64,000 bases of DNA from NCBI RefSeq assembly GCF_009846885.1, contig NZ_WUWM01000014.1, positions 104,951-168,950 on the forward strand, in the 5' to 3' direction. The stretch is from Paenibacillus puerhi (GTDB taxonomy: Bacteria > Bacillota > Bacilli > Paenibacillales > NBRC-103111). Shown piece after piece: positions 43,049-52,249 of this stretch. A model generated the notes under the pieces. The model was not told the origin of the DNA and made no database searches. It worked only from the letters and a program-made list of their open reading frames with translations. Each line of letters starts with the position of its first letter. The stretch's first letter is position 1. A program made the position numbers and the translations under genes.

Positions 43049-44503
43049 ATGTCTATGCGAATATCGGAGCGGGAGATGGAGCTCCGCTTGCGTCCGCGCG
43101 ATCGCTTCGATGCCGTCCGTTATATGAAGGATTTAACTCAAGCGGGGATGCCTTTTCTGCGAAGCGAGCCGCTCGCGGGTATAAAAGGGGCGGAGCCGGG
43201 CGAAAGGCGATTGCCTCTTTCCGAAGCTGCAGCCATTCTGTACGAGCATCTGACGGAACGCTCCAAGTCGGATCAGGCCCTGTACGAGGACATTATTCAG
43301 GCAGGACTCGGGGAGCCTCGCGCGCAGTGGAGAATGAAGGCGATGATCGAAACGCTGCTCGCCGAATACCGGCTCCAGGTGATGCCTACCACGCTTATCC
43401 AGCCGTTGACGCCTACCGAGAGCATTTTTGCCGAGACATGCGGCACCAGCTTGATCGAGGATCTGTATCGGCTGGAAGATGTGGAAGAGGTACAGGTGAT
43501 CGGGCGGCACATCTTCCTGTTGAAAGGAGGTCGAATGGAGCGCCACGCCCGAACGTTCCGCTCGCTTGACGATGTGCTGAGGCTGCAGGACCGGCTCGCT
43601 TTATGCGGCCGGAAGCCGATCAATGAGAGGCAGCCCTTCGTCCAGTCCTACATGTGGAATCGCTCGCGGCTTGTCATGACCCGTCCGCCTTATTCGGACG
43701 TGCCGAGCATTCATATCCGTAATTTCATCGTTAAGGACGTTTCGTTAAGTCAGCTTGTCGCGCTCGGCACGGTGGACCAACGGATGTCGGAGCTGCTGAG
43801 GCTGCTGGTTCGCCATCACGCCAGCTTGCTAATAGGAGGGGGGACGGCTACAGGCAAAACCACGTTTTTGTTTGCGCTGGCGGCCGAAATTCCTGAGCAT
43901 GAACGAATACGGACACTGGAGAAGGAGTTCGAGGTTGCGCTTCGCGAACGGCTGAGAGGAGCAAGAAATATATTGGCCGTCCGGGAGGTTGAGGACATCC
44001 GGTTAACGATGGAGGAGTCGTTCAAGCCGCTGCTGGTCATGAGTCCGCACTGGGTGATCGTCGGCGAAGCCAAGGGCTCGGAAGTGTCGCAGATGGTGCA
44101 GGGTGCGCTTCGCGGACACGATATGATGGGGACGATGCATACGAAGTACCGGGATTCCTTCCTGAGCGATGTGGTGGACATGATCAAGCAGGATGGCCGA
44201 CATCACGATACCGGGGATACGATGAGGCGGGTCGCCCGGGCCTTCAACATCCTGATCTTCCTGCGAATCGTTCAGGTAGGAGATCGGCCGGTTCGTGTCG
44301 TGACAGAAATCACGGAGCTCTCCGTCGATGAGAGGCAAGAGGTGTCCGTCCGGCCGCTCGTCGAGTGGAACTACCGGAAGCAGACGTGGAGCTTTACCGG
44401 TCAACGGTTCAGCCGGTCTCTGACTGACCATTTGCTTGCCAACGGGGCGGATGCCAGAGATTTCGAAGGGCTGGGGGTTTGGAACGAATGCTGGAACGAC
44501 TGA
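43049..44503 (+). CDS. tadA: TadA/CpaF secretion ATPase
   Basis: 484 aa, GGAGGGAGG site upstream of the ATG. Type II/IV secretion ATPase: Walker A GGGTATGKTT (263-272), Asp-box-like RTLEKEFEVAL (288-298), Walker B WVIVGEAKG (335-343) and His box GHDMMGTMHT (356-365). It powers assembly of pilin-like subunits from the cytoplasmic side. It overlaps the TadB gene by 16 nt. Confidence 0.92.
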   Translation: MSMRISEREMELRLRPRDRFDAVRYMKDLTQAGMPFLRSEPLAGIKGAEPGERRLPLSEAAAILYEHLTERSKSDQALYEDIIQAGLGEPRAQWRMKAMIETLLAEYRLQVMPTTLIQPLTPTESIFAETCGTSLIEDLYRLEDVEEVQVIGRHIFLLKGGRMERHARTFRSLDDVLRLQDRLALCGRKPINERQPFVQSYMWNRSRLVMTRPPYSDVPSIHIRNFIVKDVSLSQLVALGTVDQRMSELLRLLVRHHASLLIGGGTATGKTTFLFALAAEIPEHERIRTLEKEFEVALRERLRGARNILAVREVEDIRLTMEESFKPLLVMSPHWVIVGEAKGSEVSQMVQGALRGHDMMGTMHTKYRDSFLSDVVDMIKQDGRHHDTGDTMRRVARAFNILIFLRIVQVGDRPVRVVTEITELSVDERQEVSVRPLVEWNYRKQTWSFTGQRFSRSLTDHLLANGADARDFEGLGVWNECWND

Positions 44504-45492
44504 CCGGGGACCCGCTTGCTTGGATGGAATCGGTGAAGCCCGCACTGCTGGGCATTTGGATCATCGGCTCGCTTGGCCTGTCGCTTCAGCTTGCCCGTGT
44601 CTTGATGTCGGCCTGGACCTACCATCGTCGTCATCCCTCGCTATACCGGTACACAGGACATAAGAAGGACCGGCGGGGCTTATCGGTCTTGGCTTCCCGG
44701 CCTATACGGCATATACGGGAAGAGCTGGATTTGGCTGAGCTTCCACTTAGCGTGGAGCCTGTCTTGCTGGCGATGGGGCTGCTGGCGCTCGTTGGTTTTT
44801 TCGGCTCGGACGCACTTCTGCAGGGCTTATCCCGGCAGCTGTCCATCGGAGTTTTGCCGCTGCAGGGTACGCATATTTGGTCGCTAAGCGGCATGGTGGG
44901 CATTATTTCGGGTTCCGTCCCCTATTTTCTAATCCGTTTCCGCGTGATGCGCAAGCGAGGTCGGATTGCCATGCGGATGATCATGCTTGTACAGAATCTG
45001 ATCGGCCATTACCGTCCGCGTCTGACGCTTGCGGATATGATCGTGAGCAGTGCGGATACGATGCCCGATGAGGTGCGTGCGGAGTGGCGACGATTGGAGC
45101 TCGGCCTGCATATGAAGTCGATCGATCAGGCGCTGTACGAGTTTGCCGGACGCGTGGATAACGAATGGGCTCATGACCTGACAGATCTGCTGTTGATCGG
45201 GGCGCAGTACGGGACGGATATGACCGAATCGCTGCATCATCTGGTCAATAAAATGCAGGCGTCCAAGCGCCATGAGGAAAACCGGTTGGCGATGATTACG
45301 GTGTACCGGCTAGGAACGACATTCATGGTGGCATTCGCCTTCTTCGTCATAGGCTTCAACGTATATGCCGATCCGGTGAATTACATCCGTTATTTTGTAG
45401 AGCCAGGGGGAAAGCTGCTGCTGCTGCTCTCTTTCGCCGTTATGTTTGTTTCGATGGTACTGGTCATCCGCACAGGGAGAAGAGCCTATTAG
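44488..45492 (+). CDS. tadB: TadB-like inner membrane platform protein
   Basis: 334 aa. The ATG at 44488 lies within the end of tadA, with GGGGG about 10 nt upstream; a TTG at 44479 is an alternative. Membrane segments lie near the N-terminus (residues 18-36), about 90-110 and 130-150, and two at the C-terminus around a T2SSF domain (RMIMLVQNLIGHYRPRLTLA to ENRLAMITVY). With TadC it forms the membrane platform on which TadA acts. Confidence 0.85.
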   Translation: MLERLTGDPLAWMESVKPALLGIWIIGSLGLSLQLARVLMSAWTYHRRHPSLYRYTGHKKDRRGLSVLASRPIRHIREELDLAELPLSVEPVLLAMGLLALVGFFGSDALLQGLSRQLSIGVLPLQGTHIWSLSGMVGIISGSVPYFLIRFRVMRKRGRIAMRMIMLVQNLIGHYRPRLTLADMIVSSADTMPDEVRAEWRRLELGLHMKSIDQALYEFAGRVDNEWAHDLTDLLLIGAQYGTDMTESLHHLVNKMQASKRHEENRLAMITVYRLGTTFMVAFAFFVIGFNVYADPVNYIRYFVEPGGKLLLLLSFAVMFVSMVLVIRTGRRAY

Positions 45493-45539
45493 GCCTACGC
45501 TTGTCGGATGCACGATCTGCCTAGGAGGGAGGTGAGCGC

Positions 45540-46502
45540 ATGGGGGCAAGCGGTGAAGCGCTCGGTGCTGTGCAGAACTGGAGCTTGGCCGGTGGGCTTT
45601 TCGGCTATGCCTGGCTGGTCTTATTCGCGGTTGGCAGCGGCCTCCTTGCTTTTACGGCTGCCGGCTCGCTTCGCCGCTTTGATGGCAGTCGGCTCATTTT
45701 CATGCGGGAGCGGTGGGAGCGAAGAGCTCCCGTTGCCCGGAGCCGATCGCTCAATCAAGCCTCGATAAAACGTGCGCAGCAGACCCGGGCTTACAACGAG
45801 AAAGCGCGGCTTGCCGGACTGTCCGCATACTGGACAAGGAAGCGTTTTGGACAAGTCCAGCTGCTGTCGGCGCTGACTCTGCTGGCTTTGGCTGTGCTCT
45901 CGCAAGGCTTGCTTGCACCCTCGGGCTTTGCGCCGGTATCCGGTGCCGCCAGCGGATCATGGCGCGTGCTGTTGAAGCTGTTGCTGGCAGGATCGGCCGG
46001 GTGGCTGCTGCCCCCTTGGTGGCTGGCCGCAGCGGTCCGGGCGCGGAGAGCCAGGCTGCTGATGGAGATTGCCAAGCTGTCGCATCGCTTATCCGTATGT
46101 GTCAGCGAGCGGTCCGATATGCGGGAGCTGCTCGTTCGCGCCGGTCGGCCGCTAGTGCTGCTCCAGCCGCCTCTGCAGGAGCTGGCGGTGATGTGGGGCA
46201 AGGATCGGACGCTTGCTATTCGTAAGTTTCGCGAACGTGTCGGCATTTCCGAAGCCTTCCCGTTGGTGAATGCGCTGGAGGCGGTTAGCAGAGCCGATTC
46301 GCATGAGGTAGCCAAAGTATTAAAGGAACAAACCGCGGGAATCGAAGCGACGCTTGGCGCCGAGCGCGACCGTCAGCTGGAGAATGCGCCCGTATGGATC
46401 AGCTTCTATATTATGGTGCCTTTCGCGGTTATTGTGATGCTGTTCCTCTACCCTTGGCTGATTACCATCTCGGAACAGCTGATGACCAGCTTCGAAGGCT
46501 AA
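45540..46502 (+). CDS. tadC: TadC-like inner membrane platform protein
   Basis: 320 aa, AGGAGGGAGGTG site before the ATG, 47 nt after tadB. Three to four membrane helices (about 17-40, 100-120, 140-165, and the C-terminal IMVPFAVIVMLFLYPWLI) and a helical T2SSF-type cytoplasmic domain with KVLKEQTAGIEATLGAERDR. It is the second platform protein of the Tad system. Ends just before the first micro-protein gene. Confidence 0.82.
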   Translation: MGASGEALGAVQNWSLAGGLFGYAWLVLFAVGSGLLAFTAAGSLRRFDGSRLIFMRERWERRAPVARSRSLNQASIKRAQQTRAYNEKARLAGLSAYWTRKRFGQVQLLSALTLLALAVLSQGLLAPSGFAPVSGAASGSWRVLLKLLLAGSAGWLLPPWWLAAAVRARRARLLMEIAKLSHRLSVCVSERSDMRELLVRAGRPLVLLQPPLQELAVMWGKDRTLAIRKFRERVGISEAFPLVNALEAVSRADSHEVAKVLKEQTAGIEATLGAERDRQLENAPVWISFYIMVPFAVIVMLFLYPWLITISEQLMTSFEG

Positions 46503-46526
46503 GAAGAGAAAACGGAGTGTGGTGAA

Positions 46527-46667
46527 GTGTCCAAACTGGTAATTGCGATCCTGCTCGCGGTGCTGCTGGGAGGCACCGTGCTGTATGTAGTGGGCGGCCA
46601 ACTGGCGCCGGCGGCGGGCTCGGCCGGCAGCCGAACGCAATTGCGCATCCAAGATGCATTTGAATGA
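46527..46667 (+). CDS. Tad-operon micro-protein A (46 aa)
   Basis: GTG start with GGAG 9 nt upstream, 24 nt behind tadC. The product begins MSKLVIAILLAVLLGGTVLY, a membrane helix at the extreme N-terminus, followed by a small Ala/Gly/Pro segment and a short polar tail. It shares the first 16 residues closely with micro-protein B. It lacks the G/E-Y signature of Flp pilins. The position, between the platform proteins and the pseudopilins, is where pilin genes are expected, so it may be the pilus subunit or an assembly cofactor. Function not known. Confidence 0.62.
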   Translation: MSKLVIAILLAVLLGGTVLYVVGGQLAPAAGSAGSRTQLRIQDAFE

Positions 46668-46714
46668 TGAACAACAATCTAAAGTAAAAGGATAATTCGA
46701 AAGGATGAGAATCT

Positions 46715-46891
46715 ATGGGGAAATTAGTGATTGCATGCCTGCTGACCGTTCTTCTTGGAGGAGCAGCTATGTTTGTGGCCGGAACGCGAGTCGGTCCGGC
46801 GGTTGGTACGAAGGGGACCGCGCTCAACACAAGCATTTCAACGGCAACCGTCAGTCAGACGGATGGCAGCGTAACCGCGACCGCTCCGTAA
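46715..46891 (+). CDS. Tad-operon micro-protein B (58 aa)
   Basis: ATG start with AAAGGATGAG 5 nt upstream. N-terminus MGKLVIACLLTVLLGGAAMF, nearly the same as micro-protein A, then a Gly-rich part and a Thr/Ser-rich tail (STATVSQTDGSVTATAP) that could be exposed outside. The two are clearly paralogues from a tandem duplication. One Cys lies inside the helix. No known family. Confidence 0.62.
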   Translation: MGKLVIACLLTVLLGGAAMFVAGTRVGPAVGTKGTALNTSISTATVSQTDGSVTATAP

Positions 46892-46894
46892 CCG

Positions 46895-47053
46895 ATGAGC
46901 AAGCTCGTTACGATGTGCCTGCTCGTCGTGCTCGTGTTTGGCATCTGCCTGTTCATATTCAAGCCGGGCGAGGGCGGCGTTCAGGAGCAGTTGAGAGACG
47001 GGCATGCCACGATGACCCGGAAAATCCGAAGCTTCGATTATGTCAGCAACTGA
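46895..47053 (+). CDS. Tad-operon micro-protein C (52 aa)
   Basis: The start is 3 nt after the stop of micro-protein B and lacks its own clear ribosome binding site, so it is probably translated by coupling. N-terminus MSKLVTMCLLVVLVFGICLF repeats the family motif (M-S/G-KLV, then a hydrophobic helix). The tail differs: charged and longer (QEQLRDGHATMTRKIRSFDY), suggesting a cytoplasmic or surface contact. Divergent third paralogue. Confidence 0.55.
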   Translation: MSKLVTMCLLVVLVFGICLFIFKPGEGGVQEQLRDGHATMTRKIRSFDYVSN

Positions 47054-47061
47054 ACAAGCCG

Positions 47062-47538
47062 ATGACAAAGGCCCGGTTGGCGGTCAAGAGATTCCATAAA
47101 AACGAGCAAGGAATGTCTAACGTGCTGGTGACGCTGATGATTATGCCGGTGCTGTTGTTTCTTTCCTTTGCCATCGTGCCGTTCTTTGTGTTCGCGATGA
47201 AGGCGAACCATTTGAATACCTTGGCCAATCATGCGCTGAAGGAAGCCGAAGCTGTAGGCTATGTCAGCGGCGAGGTTCGCAGCCGCTTGAACGGGCGGCT
47301 GGCCAGCCTGGGAATGGGGCCGGTGAGCGTGAACGGGGCAGGCTATCCCTCTTACACAGGCAGTACCGCGACAATGGTTCGAAGAGATGCGGCCGATCCG
47401 ACCGTGAGGCTGGAATTGACCTACCCGGCTCCGAACATGACGCGGATCGTCCGGGCGATTCGGGGAGGAGGGGGGGCCTCCGAGCATGAAGGGTTCTATC
47501 ACATCGTGCTGTACGGCCGAAGCGAGGCGTATGAATAG
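47062..47538 (+). CDS. TadE-like pseudopilin 1
   Basis: 158 aa, ATG 8 nt after micro-protein C, weak ribosome site. Basic N-terminus, then KNEQGMSNV directly before a hydrophobic helix (LVTLMIMPVLLFLSFAIVPFFVFAM), the layout of TadE-like minor pilins and DUF4320-type proteins, with possible prepilin processing after the Gly. The rest is a small globular domain (GYPSYTGSTATMVRRDA). Overlaps the next gene by 8 nt. Confidence 0.65.
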   Translation: MTKARLAVKRFHKNEQGMSNVLVTLMIMPVLLFLSFAIVPFFVFAMKANHLNTLANHALKEAEAVGYVSGEVRSRLNGRLASLGMGPVSVNGAGYPSYTGSTATMVRRDAADPTVRLELTYPAPNMTRIVRAIRGGGGASEHEGFYHIVLYGRSEAYE

Positions 47539-48085
47539 GCTGGAAAGCGTCATCCATAGCGAACGGGGCGGCGTACACGTACTGCTCGCCGCCTTACTTG
47601 CGATCATCCCGGCCGTTCTCTTGTGGGGACTCGCCTGGAACTGGCTGCTTCACGCACATACCATCTCCAAATCGAAGCCCAGATTGGACCAGGCGGCACG
47701 AGCGGCTTCGATGAACATCGATCCGGCACAGGCCGCGCTGGGCCGAATTATCTGGGATGAGGCGGCAGGACGAGACAATTATTTCAAGTACCTCAGGCTC
47801 AATTTCAAGTTGGCGGCCGATTTGACGCCGCTGCCCGGAAGTACGCTGGAGTCGTCCCCTGTCGTTCACCGGCTTGAGTTTGTAACCCACACGTCCTATC
47901 CCTACACCTTGTCGCGGACGATTACGGTACATGCGGGAACCTCTCGCCAGACGACGCGAAGCGTACAGGCTACGATCTATGGCCCATCCGTCGTTGCGAT
48001 CGTTGAGCTCGGACGGCCTCAGCTCGGTCAGGGACGCGAAGAGCCGATCGTGATTAGCAGCGTAGCCAGCGTACGCTTTCGGTAG
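47531..48085 (+). CDS. TadE/TadF-like pseudopilin 2
   Basis: 184 aa, ATG within the end of the previous gene (8-nt overlap). N-terminus MNRLESVIHSERGGVHVLLA followed by a hydrophobic helix (LLAIIPAVLLWGLAWNWLL), like a minor pilin with an RGG-V processing site. The C-terminal ~130 residues are a beta-rich soluble domain, presumably outside the membrane. It is the last gene of the Tad operon. Confidence 0.62.
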   Translation: MNRLESVIHSERGGVHVLLAALLAIIPAVLLWGLAWNWLLHAHTISKSKPRLDQAARAASMNIDPAQAALGRIIWDEAAGRDNYFKYLRLNFKLAADLTPLPGSTLESSPVVHRLEFVTHTSYPYTLSRTITVHAGTSRQTTRSVQATIYGPSVVAIVELGRPQLGQGREEPIVISSVASVRFR

Positions 48086-48204
48086 GCAAACCCTTCGCAG
48101 GTTAGCGGGAATCGCTCGCGGGACTCGTAGTGACTCGCGGATGCTCGTGGGGGGTGACTTGATTAGACCGCGTGTACAGGACGGCCATTCTCAGAAATCA
48201 ACAT

Positions 48205-48246
48205 AAGGCGAAGGAACCGACAACGGCTTCTTCGTCCTTTGCATTT
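48205..48246 (+). terminator. probable terminator of the Tad operon
   Basis: Imperfect hairpin AAGGCGAAGGAACCG with CGGCTTCTTCGTCCTT (about 48205-48239), then TTGCATTTT. Stem pairing is interrupted by bulges, so confidence is moderate. Confidence 0.5.
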
Positions 48247-48306
48247 TGCCCCCGCACCCGGTAATGTAAAGAAAAAGAACGGTTTCCCGCCTGAGCGGGG
48301 GCTCGG

Positions 48307-49530
48307 ATGAAGGGCGTGGCACATAGGATGAGGACGAATAAGCAGGAATACGAGGGGCGGGTAAACCGTCTGCAGGCCAAGCTGCAGGAAAGCGGACTGG
48401 ATGGCATGCTCATCGCGCAGAATGTAGATCTGTATTATTTAACCGGGTCGATGCAAACCGGATATCTGGTCGTTCCGGCAGCGGGAGAACCCCGCTATCT
48501 CGTCAGACGAAGCGTAGCGAGGGCGATGGAAGAATCGGTCTGGCCCGTAGCGACGCTCGGCTCGCTCCGCGAGCTGGCGGTTCAGCTGGGCAGCTTGTTC
48601 CCAGCGCTTTCCGCCGGCTTCGGGGATGGGGCGGTGCTGTTGGCCGCCGAGTTCGACGTGCTGCCGGTTCAGCAATTCCAGCGTTTGCAGCAGGCGCTTC
48701 CTGCGGTTCAGTGGAAGGACGGCTCCGCCCTGATCAGGGAGCTGCGCATGATCAAGACGGAAGCGGAGCTGTCCCATATCCGCCAGGCAGCGAGGCTGGT
48801 TGACGAAGCGTTCGAGGACGCCCTCGGCTGGCTGCAGCCCGGCCTCCGCGAGCTTGATATGATGAGCCGGATCGAGGCTTATATGCGCGAAAGGGGACAT
48901 ATTGGCGTCATGCGGCTGCGCGGGTTCAACCAGGCCGTGATCACGGGCATGATCGGAGCAGGACCTGCAGCGGCGGTACCTACCTACTTCGACGGACCGG
49001 CAGGCGGGCTTGGCCTCGGACCCTTCTGTCCGCAAAGCGTCAGTCTTCGCCCCATCAAGCGCGATGAGCCGATCCTGATCGACATCGGCTGCTGTGTGGA
49101 GGGCTATGTCATAGATCAGACGCGCACGGTCGTGATCGGCAAGCTGGACGAGGACTTGGATCAAGCCTACCGGCATTCCGAACGTATTATTCGCCAAGCG
49201 GAGTCGATGCTTAGGCCGGGCGAGGTCTGCGAGCAGCTGTACGCGGAATCGCTGAAGCTTGCGGACGAAGCGGGTTTGTCCGAGCATTTCATGGGATTCG
49301 GAGCGGATCAGGTCCGATTTCTTGGACATGGTATCGGCCTGGAAATCGATGAGTGGCCTGTATTGGCCCGAGGCTTCCGCTATGCGCTCCAGCCAGGCAT
49401 GGTCATTGCGATCGAGCCGAAATTTACATTTCCGGGACGCGGGGTCGTCGGTATCGAGAACAGCTATGCGGTGACGGACAGCGGCTTCGAGAAGCTTAGC
49501 GTGACGCGGGAAGGGCTGATTCGTCTGTAG
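48307..49530 (+). CDS. M24 family Xaa-Pro aminopeptidase-like metallopeptidase
   Basis: 407 aa. The ATG at 48307 has GGGG 6 nt upstream; a second ATG at 48328 is possible. N-terminal creatinase-like domain (about 10-150), then the pita-bread M24 domain with the metal ligands in DIGCCVEGYVIDQTRT (two Asp), GHGIGLEIDE (His), IEPKF (Glu) and GIENSY (Glu). All five are present, so it should be active on Xaa-Pro peptides or a related substrate. Single-gene unit. Confidence 0.88.
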   Translation: MKGVAHRMRTNKQEYEGRVNRLQAKLQESGLDGMLIAQNVDLYYLTGSMQTGYLVVPAAGEPRYLVRRSVARAMEESVWPVATLGSLRELAVQLGSLFPALSAGFGDGAVLLAAEFDVLPVQQFQRLQQALPAVQWKDGSALIRELRMIKTEAELSHIRQAARLVDEAFEDALGWLQPGLRELDMMSRIEAYMRERGHIGVMRLRGFNQAVITGMIGAGPAAAVPTYFDGPAGGLGLGPFCPQSVSLRPIKRDEPILIDIGCCVEGYVIDQTRTVVIGKLDEDLDQAYRHSERIIRQAESMLRPGEVCEQLYAESLKLADEAGLSEHFMGFGADQVRFLGHGIGLEIDEWPVLARGFRYALQPGMVIAIEPKFTFPGRGVVGIENSYAVTDSGFEKLSVTREGLIRL

Positions 49531-49618
49531 CCATCCCCATGGTTAACCGCTCGAAGAGGCGCTCCTCAAGCCCGGCTGCGGCCTTCTATCCTAGCTGTCG
49601 AATGCTTGGTCGATTTCA

Positions 49619-49647
49619 TTGCTTACCCTGTCAAAAAATGATATGAT
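49619..49647 (+). promoter_or_regulatory. probable promoter of the 125-aa conserved gene
   Basis: TTGCTT (49619-49624) and TATGAT (49642-49647), 17 bp apart, with TGA before the -10 box. The start codon lies about 150 nt downstream, leaving a long leader in which I see no clear structure. Confidence 0.5.
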
Positions 49648-49797
49648 TAGTAGAATTAAATGATAGATACTTACACGTTGAAAGCTGGATTCATGAATTA
49701 TTCCTACACGAATACGCACTAGTCATCTATATAGCAATCGCGCCGGTACTAGCATGAATCAACAAGCAGGGAACGGATGAGCGAAAGGGGAACAAGC

Positions 49798-50175
49798 ATG
49801 CTGCGTTTAGGGCAAAAAGTCATTATAGTCGGAGACAGCTTCGAGCAAAATCTTCCTGTCGGCGAATACGGTTACATCATCGCTTACGATCGCAATGCGG
49901 ACAATGTGTTCGATTATGTCGTACGCGTTCCGAAGACCAACAAGCATCATTTTGTGCCGGGAGCCGATGTGGAGCTGGAGGAGACGCTGCTGAAGCTGGA
50001 GGCCGACCGGATCGAGCGGGAGGCGCTGATTGATTTTGCGCTTGCCACGAAGAATTCTGCGTTATTTCACCGGATCATGACTGGCGAAGTCGAAGAGGTT
50101 CAGGCTGAGGCCAGCAAGGATGTCCAGTCCGATCAGGATTTCATCCGGCAGATTCACTTGAAAGCCTGGATTTAA
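49798..50175 (+). CDS. conserved hypothetical protein with SH3/KOW-like N-terminus
   Basis: 125 aa. The ATG at 49798 has AAAGGGG 7 nt upstream, so the ATG at 49777 is not used. Residues 1-55 (LRLGQKVIIVGDSFEQNLPV, GEYGYIIAYDRNADNVFDYV) look like a small beta-barrel of the SH3/KOW type. The remainder is helical and acidic. No enzyme motif is seen. Function unknown. A strong terminator follows. Confidence 0.7.
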   Translation: MLRLGQKVIIVGDSFEQNLPVGEYGYIIAYDRNADNVFDYVVRVPKTNKHHFVPGADVELEETLLKLEADRIEREALIDFALATKNSALFHRIMTGEVEEVQAEASKDVQSDQDFIRQIHLKAWI

Positions 50176-50210
50176 TAAGCATAGAAAAGGCAGCCTCAGC
50201 GGCAGCTCGA

Positions 50211-50252
50211 AGAAGCCGGTCCCTTCCCGAGGAAGGACCGGCTTCTTCGTTC
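50211..50252 (+). terminator. intrinsic terminator after the conserved hypothetical gene
   Basis: Long stem AGAAGCCGGTCC(C)TTCC with GGAAGGACCGGCTTCT around a 3-nt loop, followed by TCGTTCT. Confidence 0.8.
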
Positions 50253-50389
50253 TATACAAACACAGCGGCTTAGCCGAAGGGAACATAGCTGCATGGCGGG
50301 CAATTTATCCTGTTGCTTTCCTGTCGGTAAAGCGGGTTTTAGCGGTGCTTAATCCATTATAGCAACAGCTGGACGCGCTCGCCTATACA

Positions 50390-50418
50390 TTGAGTTCAAC
50401 AGGTAACTGAGCTATAAT
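50390..50418 (+). promoter_or_regulatory. sigma-A promoter of gatCAB
   Basis: TTGAGT (50390-50395) and a perfect TATAAT (50413-50418) with 17-bp spacing, 37 nt upstream of the gatC start codon. Confidence 0.75.
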
Positions 50419-50454
50419 AATAGGAATGATCAGCCAAGAAGCGAGGTGCAGGAA

Positions 50455-50742
50455 ATGAGTATTACAGTAAAGGACGTCGAGCATGTAGCGGCGCTGGCCC
50501 GCTTGGAGCTGGGCAAAGAGGAGAAAGAGAAGTTTGCGGAGCAGCTGAGCGCGATTCTTAACTATGCGGAGCAGCTCGGGAAGCTGGACACCGATGATGT
50601 GGAGCCGACGAGCCATGCGATGCCTCTGGTCAATGTCATGCGTGAAGACGCGGTTAAACCGTCCCTGGGCGTCGACAAAGTGCTGTTGAACGCGCCGGAC
50701 GAAGAGGACGGACAATTCAAAGTTCCGGCCGTACTGGAATAG
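50455..50742 (+). CDS. gatC: aspartyl/glutamyl-tRNA amidotransferase subunit C
   Basis: 95 aa. The ATG at 50455 has GCGAGGTG 6 nt upstream; the in-frame ATG at 50446 is less well placed. Typical GatC (VKDVEHVAALARLEL; TSHAMPLVNVMREDAV). It wraps around and stabilises the GatA-GatB pair that converts Glu-tRNA(Gln) and Asp-tRNA(Asn) to their amide forms in bacteria lacking the direct synthetase. First gene of gatCAB. Confidence 0.95.
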   Translation: MSITVKDVEHVAALARLELGKEEKEKFAEQLSAILNYAEQLGKLDTDDVEPTSHAMPLVNVMREDAVKPSLGVDKVLLNAPDEEDGQFKVPAVLE

Positions 50743-50773
50743 GAAACGCGACATTTGAAGGGAGGATTCACGC

Positions 50774-52231
50774 TTGTCTCTGCTTAATCTGCGATTACAG
50801 GAAGTACATAACAAGCTGCATGCCAAAGAAATTACCGTCACCGATCTGGTGAACGAATCGTTCAAGCGGATCGCCGAGGTGGACGACAAGGTCCGGGCGT
50901 TTCTGGCCTTGGATGAAGAGCGCGCGCTTGCCAAGGCCGGGGCGCTTGACGAGAAGCTGGGTACCGCCGATTCCCGGGGTCTGCTATTCGGGCTGCCGAT
51001 CGGGGTTAAAGATAATATCGTAACCGAAGGGCTGACGACAACCTGCGCCAGCCAATTTTTGCGTAATTACAATCCGATCTATGATGCTACGGTGGTCAAG
51101 AAGCTTCAGGAAGCCGAAGCGGTCACCATCGGCAAGCTGAACATGGACGAGTTCGCTATGGGCGGCTCCAATGAGAATTCCAGCTTCTATCCTACCTACA
51201 ACCCGTGGAATACCGAATATGTGCCAGGCGGCTCCAGCGGCGGATCCGCTGCGTCAGTCGCGGCAGGCGAGGTATTCTTCTCGCTGGGCTCCGATACGGG
51301 CGGTTCTATCCGCCAGCCGGCTTCTTATTGCGGCGTGGTCGGACTGAAGCCGACTTACGGCCTTGTCTCGCGCTATGGCCTGGTGGCCTTCGCCTCATCG
51401 CTGGACCAGATCGGCCCGCTGACGAAAAATGTGGAGGATAGCGCCTACCTGCTGCAGGCGATCGCCGGACATGATCCGTCCGACTCGACCTCGCTGAATG
51501 TGGAGATCCCGGACTATTTGAGCGCGCTGACGGGCGATATTCAAGGACTGCGCGTAGCCGTACCTAAGGAATATTTGGGACAAGGCATTGATCCGAAGGT
51601 GAAGGTAGCGGTGCAGAGCGCACTCAAGACGCTTGAGGGTCTCGGCGCTGTCGTCGAGGAAGTGTCGCTGCCTCATTCGGAATACGCGGTCGCTACGTAC
51701 TACCTGCTGGCTTCGTCCGAAGCCTCGTCCAACCTGGCCAGATTTGACGGCGTGCGCTATGGCGCTAGAGCGGAGAATCCGAAAAACCTGCTGGACCTTT
51801 ATCTGAAAAGCCGCAGCGAAGGCTTCGGCGACGAAGTCAAGCGCCGCATCATGCTGGGGACGTATGCGCTGAGCTCCGGCTATTACGATGCTTACTATTT
51901 GAAGGCACAGAAGGTTCGGACGCTAATTAAGCGGGATTTTGACCAAGTGTTCGAGAACTACGATGTAGTGATAGGGCCGACGGCTCCTACGCCTGCATTC
52001 AAGATCGGTTCGCAGACAAGCGATCCGCTTACCATGTACCTGAACGATATCTTGACCATACCGGTCAACCTGGCAGGAGTTCCTGCTATCAGCGTACCTT
52101 GCGGCATGGCTGACGGCCTGCCGATAGGTCTGCAAATTATCGGCAAGGCGCTGGACGAAGCGACGGTGCTGCGCACGGCTCATGCATTTGAGCAGCATAC
52201 CGAGTTTCATAAGCAGCGTCCGCAGCTTTAA
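50774..52231 (+). CDS. gatA: aspartyl/glutamyl-tRNA amidotransferase subunit A
   Basis: 485 aa from a TTG at 50774 with AAGGGAGG 8 nt upstream. Amidase-signature family with the full Ser-cisSer-Lys triad: Lys79 (GVKDN), Ser154 (GGSSGGS) and Ser178 (DTGGS). It releases ammonia from glutamine for the GatB reaction. Length is standard. Confidence 0.96.
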   Translation: MSLLNLRLQEVHNKLHAKEITVTDLVNESFKRIAEVDDKVRAFLALDEERALAKAGALDEKLGTADSRGLLFGLPIGVKDNIVTEGLTTTCASQFLRNYNPIYDATVVKKLQEAEAVTIGKLNMDEFAMGGSNENSSFYPTYNPWNTEYVPGGSSGGSAASVAAGEVFFSLGSDTGGSIRQPASYCGVVGLKPTYGLVSRYGLVAFASSLDQIGPLTKNVEDSAYLLQAIAGHDPSDSTSLNVEIPDYLSALTGDIQGLRVAVPKEYLGQGIDPKVKVAVQSALKTLEGLGAVVEEVSLPHSEYAVATYYLLASSEASSNLARFDGVRYGARAENPKNLLDLYLKSRSEGFGDEVKRRIMLGTYALSSGYYDAYYLKAQKVRTLIKRDFDQVFENYDVVIGPTAPTPAFKIGSQTSDPLTMYLNDILTIPVNLAGVPAISVPCGMADGLPIGLQIIGKALDEATVLRTAHAFEQHTEFHKQRPQL

Positions 52232-52249
52232 GGAAAGGAGCAACCTCAC

